Shown piece by piece: positions 59,806 to 64,000 of a DNA stretch of 64,000 nt (positions are counted from its first letter, which is position 1; each line of letters opens with the position of its first letter). The DNA is from Pedobacter terrae. GTDB lineage: Bacteria; Bacteroidota; Bacteroidia; Sphingobacteriales; Sphingobacteriaceae. Both the position numbers and the translations under genes were made by a program. The notes below the pieces were generated by a model, which made no database searches, was not told the DNA's origin, and worked only from the letters and a program-made list of their open reading frames with translations. Location: assembly GCF_900100705.1 (NCBI RefSeq), contig NZ_FNCH01000002.1:248001-312000 (forward strand). Direction: 5' to 3'.

Positions 59806-60639
59806 ATGGAAACGACAAAACGAGTAGCAATTCAGGGTATTAAAGCATCTTTTCACGAAGAAGCTGCGTACAAATTTTTTGGTAAAGACATTGAAACTGT
59901 TGAGTGTAATTCTTTTAAAGAGACTTGCGACAAGCTGGAAAAAAACGAGGCTGATTTCGTAGTCATGGCTATCGAAAACTCTATCGCCGGCAGTTTATTG
60001 CCAAACTATACACTGATCAGGGATTTTGGTTTTTCAGTTGTGGGCGAGGTTTACTTACCTATCCAATTGCACTTAATGGCGTTACCCGGCGTAAAGTTTG
60101 AAGATATAAAAGTAGTCACCTCACATCCTATCGCCATCCGTCAGTGTATCGATTTCTTTTATGATTATCCACACATTAAAATTGTAGAAAGCAACGATAC
60201 GGCAGCCTGTGCAAAACGGATCCAGGAAGAACAATTAACCGATACCATGGCTATTGCAAACAGTTTAGCTGCAGAACTTTACGGCTTAAACATTTTAGAA
60301 CGCCGTGTAGAATCGAACAAGAAAAACTATACCCGTTTCCTGATCCTTAAAAAAGACAAAACAGACGAAGGCAAAAAAATAAACAAAGCCTCCATTTGCT
60401 TTCAGGTTGGCCACAAGGCCGGTTCATTGGCAACCGTGTTAAATATTTTCGCAGAACAAGAGGTAAGCTTAACAAAAATACAATCTATGCCTGTTTTAGG
60501 TAAAAGAAACGAATATTACTTTTACGTAGACTTAGAGTGGCCAAGTACCGAAAAATACGATAAGGCCATTAGAAAGGCATTAAAATATACATCGAACTTT
60601 AACATATTAGGAGAATATCAAAAGAACGATAAAGTATAA
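59806..60639 (+). CDS. pheA: Prephenate dehydratase
   Basis: The 277-residue enzyme makes phenylpyruvate from prephenate. The catalytic part (about residues 6-185) has the expected ASFHEEAAYKFF, AIENSIAGSLLPNY and YTRFLIL segments. A C-terminal ACT domain (about residues 195-270) should bind Phe for feedback. The usual ESRP motif of that domain reads KIQSMP, so feedback may be altered. It is directly downstream of the Tyr/Phe attenuator. Confidence 0.95.
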   Translation: METTKRVAIQGIKASFHEEAAYKFFGKDIETVECNSFKETCDKLEKNEADFVVMAIENSIAGSLLPNYTLIRDFGFSVVGEVYLPIQLHLMALPGVKFEDIKVVTSHPIAIRQCIDFFYDYPHIKIVESNDTAACAKRIQEEQLTDTMAIANSLAAELYGLNILERRVESNKKNYTRFLILKKDKTDEGKKINKASICFQVGHKAGSLATVLNIFAEQEVSLTKIQSMPVLGKRNEYYFYVDLEWPSTEKYDKAIRKALKYTSNFNILGEYQKNDKV

Positions 60640-60754
60640 ATAAGTCGGGAGCTCGAAGACAAATAGTAGAACATTTAAACTAATAATAATAAAATAATTA
60701 AAATATAACTCTGGACTTCCGACTGCGGACTAAGGACTTTAACAACCCATCATC

Positions 60755-61894
60755 ATGAAACTTAATTTAAACATTCAGCCTTTAAACACCTGGTTAAACG
60801 TAAACAACGAACCATTAATCATTTCTGGTCCCTGCAGTGCAGAAACTGAAGAACAATTATTAACTACAGCGCATTTATTAGCCGCTACCGGTAAAGTATC
60901 GGTATTGCGCGCAGGTATCTGGAAACCACGTACCCGTCCGGGAGAATTTGAAGGAATCGGAAGTATTGGTTTAGAATGGTTAAAACGCGCAAAAGCAGAA
61001 ACCGGTTTACCAACAGCTGTAGAGGTTGCAAATGCAAAACATGTTGAAGAGGCTTTAGCAGCTGGTGTCGATATCCTATGGATCGGTGCACGTTCTACGG
61101 TTAATCCATTCACTGTTCAGGAAATTGCTGATGCTTTAAAAGGCCATGATGTTCCGGTATTGATCAAAAACCCGGTTAATCCGGATTTACAGTTATGGAT
61201 TGGTGCAATTGAGCGGATCAACGGTGCGGGCATTACTAAAATAGGTGCTATCCACCGCGGTTTCTCATCATTCGAAAAAAGTTCTTTCCGTAACGAGCCG
61301 ATGTGGGAAATGGCGATCCAGTTAAAAACTTTATGCCCTGAACTTCCAATCATCAACGATCCAAGCCATATTTGCGGTAACCGTGAATTAATCCCTTACG
61401 TTGCTCAAAAAGCGTTAGATTTAGATATGCAAGGTTTAATGATCGAATCTCACGTAGACCCTTCAGTGGCCTGGACAGATGCCAAACAACAAGTTACACC
61501 AGCTGCTTTAGCAGAATTGGTAGAGCGTTTAACTGTACGTGAACCAGAGGCACCAAACGAAGCATCTGCCGACAAATTAGCTGAACTACGTAAGTCAATC
61601 GATAAAATTGATGATATCTTATTACAGAAATTAGGTGAGCGTATGGCTATTGTAGAGAAAATTGGTGAATTTAAGCGTGATAACCAGGTAACGATCTTAC
61701 AGGTTAACCGTTGGGATGCCATCATTAAAAAAGGGCATGCTTTTGCAAAAGCTTTAAAATTAGATTTAAACTTTACAGAGAAATTCTTAGAATTGATGCA
61801 CGGTGAATCCATCCGTAAGCAAACTGAAATTATGAATGCGGGCAAAGCTGAAAAAGGTATTGCTGCAGAACAACATAACGAGGTTAAAGCGTAG
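60755..61894 (+). CDS. Bifunctional DAHP synthase / chorismate mutase
   Basis: The 379-residue protein has an N-terminal DAHP synthase (about residues 1-265; ISGPCSAETEEQLL, AGIWKPRTRPGEFEGIG, IIDDPSHICGNRELI-like IINDPSHICGNRELI, GLMIESHVDPS) and a C-terminal type II chorismate mutase (about 275-360; LAELRKSIDKIDDILLQKLG, then HGESIRKQTEIM). It makes the first shikimate intermediate and prephenate, the substrate of PheA. It may share the attenuated transcript with pheA (115-bp gap with no clear terminator). Confidence 0.94.
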   Translation: MKLNLNIQPLNTWLNVNNEPLIISGPCSAETEEQLLTTAHLLAATGKVSVLRAGIWKPRTRPGEFEGIGSIGLEWLKRAKAETGLPTAVEVANAKHVEEALAAGVDILWIGARSTVNPFTVQEIADALKGHDVPVLIKNPVNPDLQLWIGAIERINGAGITKIGAIHRGFSSFEKSSFRNEPMWEMAIQLKTLCPELPIINDPSHICGNRELIPYVAQKALDLDMQGLMIESHVDPSVAWTDAKQQVTPAALAELVERLTVREPEAPNEASADKLAELRKSIDKIDDILLQKLGERMAIVEKIGEFKRDNQVTILQVNRWDAIIKKGHAFAKALKLDLNFTEKFLELMHGESIRKQTEIMNAGKAEKGIAAEQHNEVKA

Positions 61895-62010
61895 TTGAGG
61901 TTAAAGCTGAAAGACTAAGGCTCAAAGCCAAGTCTACCAATATTGTCATCCTGAGCCTGTTGAAGGACTTATGATAGTTTTGACAACTCAATATGATATT
62001 AAAAAACAAA

Positions 62011-62050
62011 TAGATGTATTGTCAGATGTTACCATCTGACAATACATCTA
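62011..62050. repeat. Perfect 18-bp inverted repeat between DAHP synthase and aroA
   Basis: TAGATGTATTGTCAGATG and CATCTGACAATACATCTA flank a TTAC loop, 20 bp before aroA. On the plus strand no T tract follows. On the minus strand a T-rich run follows, but no gene reads that way. It may be an mRNA processing or stability element or a dispersed repeat. Confidence 0.75.
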
Positions 62051-62069
62051 AGCATAAAACAGAATAAAA

Positions 62070-63359
62070 ATGTCTAAAAATGCCTTAGTTTCTTTTAATG
62101 GAACCAAGAATATTAATACGGAAATCCAATTAACAGGCTCGAAAAGCGAATGCAACAGGGCACTGATTATTAGCGCTTTGAGCAAGAAGTTGGTTAAAGT
62201 AGATAATTTATCGAATGCAGCTGATACGGTAACCTTAAATGGCATCCTAAACAAGTTGGGAATTGATAATAGTGAGTTGGGAGCAGACTCCAAACTGAAA
62301 ACTGCAAACTCCGAACTGGTTGACGTTGGCCCTGCAGGAACCGCTATGCGATTCTTATCGGCTTATCTTTCCGCCAAGAACGGGAATTTCTTACTTACCG
62401 GAACCGAGCGTATGAAACAACGCCCGATCGGTATTCTGGCTGAAGCATTAAAAACCATAGGCGCTGATATTTCTTATGCAGAAGCAGAAGGTTTCCCGCC
62501 ATTGAATATTAATGGTCCGTTAAATCAAAAAACTGCCGAAGTTAAAATAAAAGGCGATATCAGCAGTCAATATATTTCGGCCTTGCTGATGATTGCCCCT
62601 ATCCTGCCTCAAGGTTTAACTTTGGAAATTGAGGGCGAGCTTACCTCAAAACCATATGTGGATATGACCTTAGATATGCTTGCAGAAGTTGGCATCGAGC
62701 ATCATTGGAATGGGAATTCCATTTCCATCGAACCACAGGCTTTTAAACCAGGTACCTTAGTTGTTGAACCCGATTGGAGTGCAGCGTCTTACTGGTATAG
62801 CATTGCAGCTTTAGCTGATGAAGCAGAAATTAGTCTACCTGCCTTAAAGGAAAAAAGTTTACAGGGCGATAGTCAGATTAAAAATATCATGAAGATTTTT
62901 GGTATTGCCACCAGCAAAACTGATAATGGAATTGCGATTAGCAACTTAGGCCTTTCTCTAGATACAAAGCAAGTTTTAGACTTAAAAACCTGTCCGGATT
63001 TAGCACAAACAATTATCGTTATTGCTGCAGCTTTAGGTAAAAACATGGCTTTTACAGGTTTAGAAACCTTAAAAATTAAAGAAACAGACCGTATTGCAGC
63101 CCTTCAGAACGAATTGGCCAAGATAGGCGTTACGCTAACTGAAAATAACCTGATTTATACGCTGAATACCGACAATCTTCATTTCCCGGATAAAATTACC
63201 ATTGCAACCTACGAAGACCACCGTATGGCCATGGCGTTTGCGCCACTTGCATTGTTGATCAAAGAAGTTGAAATTGAAGAAATGCAGGTAGTAGAAAAAT
63301 CTTATCCATATTACTGGGAAGATTTGAAAAAAGCGGGGTTTGAGGTGAAAGAGATTTGA
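62070..63359 (+). CDS. aroA: 3-phosphoshikimate 1-carboxyvinyltransferase (EPSP synthase)
   Basis: The 429-residue enzyme transfers the enolpyruvyl group of PEP to shikimate 3-phosphate. Motifs seen are LTGSKSECNRALIISALSK, DVGPAGTAMRFLSAYLS, GTERMKQRPIGIL, KGDISSQYISALL and KIKETDRIAALQNEL. A loop after about residue 65 (SELGADSKLKTANSEL) is encoded by DNA containing AACTGAAAACTG, the same word that forms an intergenic tandem at 55.2 kb. The loop is just before the conserved DVGPAGTAMR. Confidence 0.94.
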   Translation: MSKNALVSFNGTKNINTEIQLTGSKSECNRALIISALSKKLVKVDNLSNAADTVTLNGILNKLGIDNSELGADSKLKTANSELVDVGPAGTAMRFLSAYLSAKNGNFLLTGTERMKQRPIGILAEALKTIGADISYAEAEGFPPLNINGPLNQKTAEVKIKGDISSQYISALLMIAPILPQGLTLEIEGELTSKPYVDMTLDMLAEVGIEHHWNGNSISIEPQAFKPGTLVVEPDWSAASYWYSIAALADEAEISLPALKEKSLQGDSQIKNIMKIFGIATSKTDNGIAISNLGLSLDTKQVLDLKTCPDLAQTIIVIAAALGKNMAFTGLETLKIKETDRIAALQNELAKIGVTLTENNLIYTLNTDNLHFPDKITIATYEDHRMAMAFAPLALLIKEVEIEEMQVVEKSYPYYWEDLKKAGFEVKEI

Positions 63360-63571
63360 GATACCAGATGTGAGACATCAGATTTGAAGAGAATAAATCG
63401 TTGTGGAGACATCAGATTAATTAAGACAAATAAATAACAAGCTAACCAGATTTGAGAAAATTTTGAGGGCGAAAACTTCTCAAATCTAACCCCTAATAAT
63501 TTAAAAACTGAAGTTTAGATACGAATTGGTCCTTCTCAAATCTCCTATCTACCTTTTCTTATCTAATAAAT

Positions 63572-64000
63572 ATGGCAGGCAACTCATTCGGACAACTTTT
63601 TCGCATCACAACCTTTGGCGAATCTCACGGCGTGGCTATTGGTGTAATTATCGACGGCTGTCCGGCACAATTGAATATTGATCTGGATTTTATCCAGTCA
63701 GAACTGGACAAACGTAAACCAGGCCAATCCAAAATCACCACGCAAAGAAAAGAGAGCGATACCGTTCAGATTTTATCGGGTGTATTTGAAGGAAAAAGTA
63801 CCGGGACACCGATTGCCCTGTTAATCCCGAATGAAGATCAGCGTTCAAAAGATTATGGACATAATGTTGATGTTTACCGTCCTAGCCATGCCGATTATGT
63901 TTACGATGCAAAGTATGGAATCCGCGATCACCGGGGCGGAGGGCGTTCTTCTGCACGTGAAACTGCAGCCCGTGTAGCAGCCGGAGCCATTGCAAAATTG
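63572..64000 (+). CDS. aroC: Chorismate synthase, N-terminal part
   Basis: The first 143 codons are in the window and the gene runs off the right edge. The product starts [20 protein letters not shown], the chorismate synthase signature, with [17 protein letters not shown] and [20 protein letters not shown]. It completes the shikimate pathway by making chorismate. It lies 212 bp after aroA. That gap has short TCAGATT-type repeats and no terminator. Confidence 0.95.
   Translation, partial: MAGNSFGQLFRITTFGESHGVAIGVIIDGCPAQLNIDLDFIQSELDKRKPGQSKITTQRKESDTVQILSGVFEGKSTGTPIALLIPNEDQRSKDYGHNVDVYRPSHADYVYDAKYGIRDHRGGGRSSARETAARVAAGAIAKL

Noticed and set aside
60640-60754. Second attenuator before the DAHP synthase gene
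   Set aside because: The gap has a degenerate GGACT-type repeat and no leader ORF rich in one amino acid and no terminator stem.
1-64000. CRISPR array or insertion sequence
   Set aside because: No regularly spaced direct repeats with unique spacers and no transposase gene were found. The repeats seen are single pairs or palindromes.

Overview
The window looks like a chromosome segment of a Bacteroidota member, most likely Sphingobacteriaceae (Pedobacter-like). The evidence is the Bacteroidetes-type -7 promoter element (TAnnTTTG) before several genes, weak Shine-Dalgarno signals, a SusC/SusD pair, a CTnDOT-type conjugation module, and Bacteroidetes forms of the shikimate enzymes such as a fused DAHP synthase/chorismate mutase. 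No database was searched. Family names rest on motifs, lengths and gene order.

Layout. (1) Positions 1 to about 43.9 kb are the right part of an integrative and conjugative element (ICE). From 11.3 kb down to the left edge run the transfer genes on the minus strand (ParA, TraB-like, two TraE-like, TraF, TraG ATPase, three TraI-like paralogues, TraJ, TraK, TraL-like, TraM, partial TraN). The relaxase, MobC-like protein and a cytosine methyltransferase lie at 11.3-14 kb. No VirD4-type coupling protein is visible, so it should lie beyond the left edge. A hairpin-rich stretch at 14.13-14.26 kb is a candidate oriT. Two Toprim-like proteins, two small DNA-binding paralogues and two RteC-like proteins follow. 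(2) 20.8-42.1 kb is cargo: a Crp-like regulator, a redox/nutrient module (MauE, small exported DUF6520-like protein, TlpA, SusC, SusD), a folded RNA-like region at 29.0-29.2 kb, acetyltransferases, a probable defence region (DUF4365 nuclease-like, PLD plus EVE-like protein, HEPN-like protein, AbiGi-like protein), and a four-gene operon of three tandem paralogues plus a nucleotidyltransferase/HEPN-like protein beside a divergent XRE regulator. (3) The tyrosine integrase (42.4-43.7 kb) lies against an intact tRNA with a CAT anticodon (43.91-43.98 kb). A 42-bp second copy of the tRNA 5' half lies 184 bp further on. This marks the right end of the ICE.

(4) From 44.4 kb the sequence is ordinary chromosome: PIF1-like helicase, Hsp70-like protein, AraC regulator, two cold-shock-domain proteins, a large secreted PQQ-type sugar dehydrogenase fused to PKD, cytochrome c and C-terminal domains, HAD hydrolase, DUF962 protein, proline dehydrogenase, an S4-aroB-fatty acid hydroxylase operon, a RelE/ParE toxin-antitoxin pair, and an aromatic amino acid cluster (pheA, DAHP synthase/chorismate mutase, aroA, aroC).

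The strongest regulatory find is in front of pheA: a promoter, a 20-codon leader peptide with eight Tyr/Phe codons in nine, and mutually exclusive antiterminator and terminator hairpins. This is a complete transcription attenuator readable from sequence alone. The strongest coding oddity is a 306-codon ORF lying wholly inside the cytosine methyltransferase gene in another frame of the same strand, with its own protein-like motifs. Other candidates for something new are the folded region upstream of the TlpA-SusC-SusD operon, the three-paralogue/HEPN operon, and the PLD-EVE/HEPN/AbiGi group.
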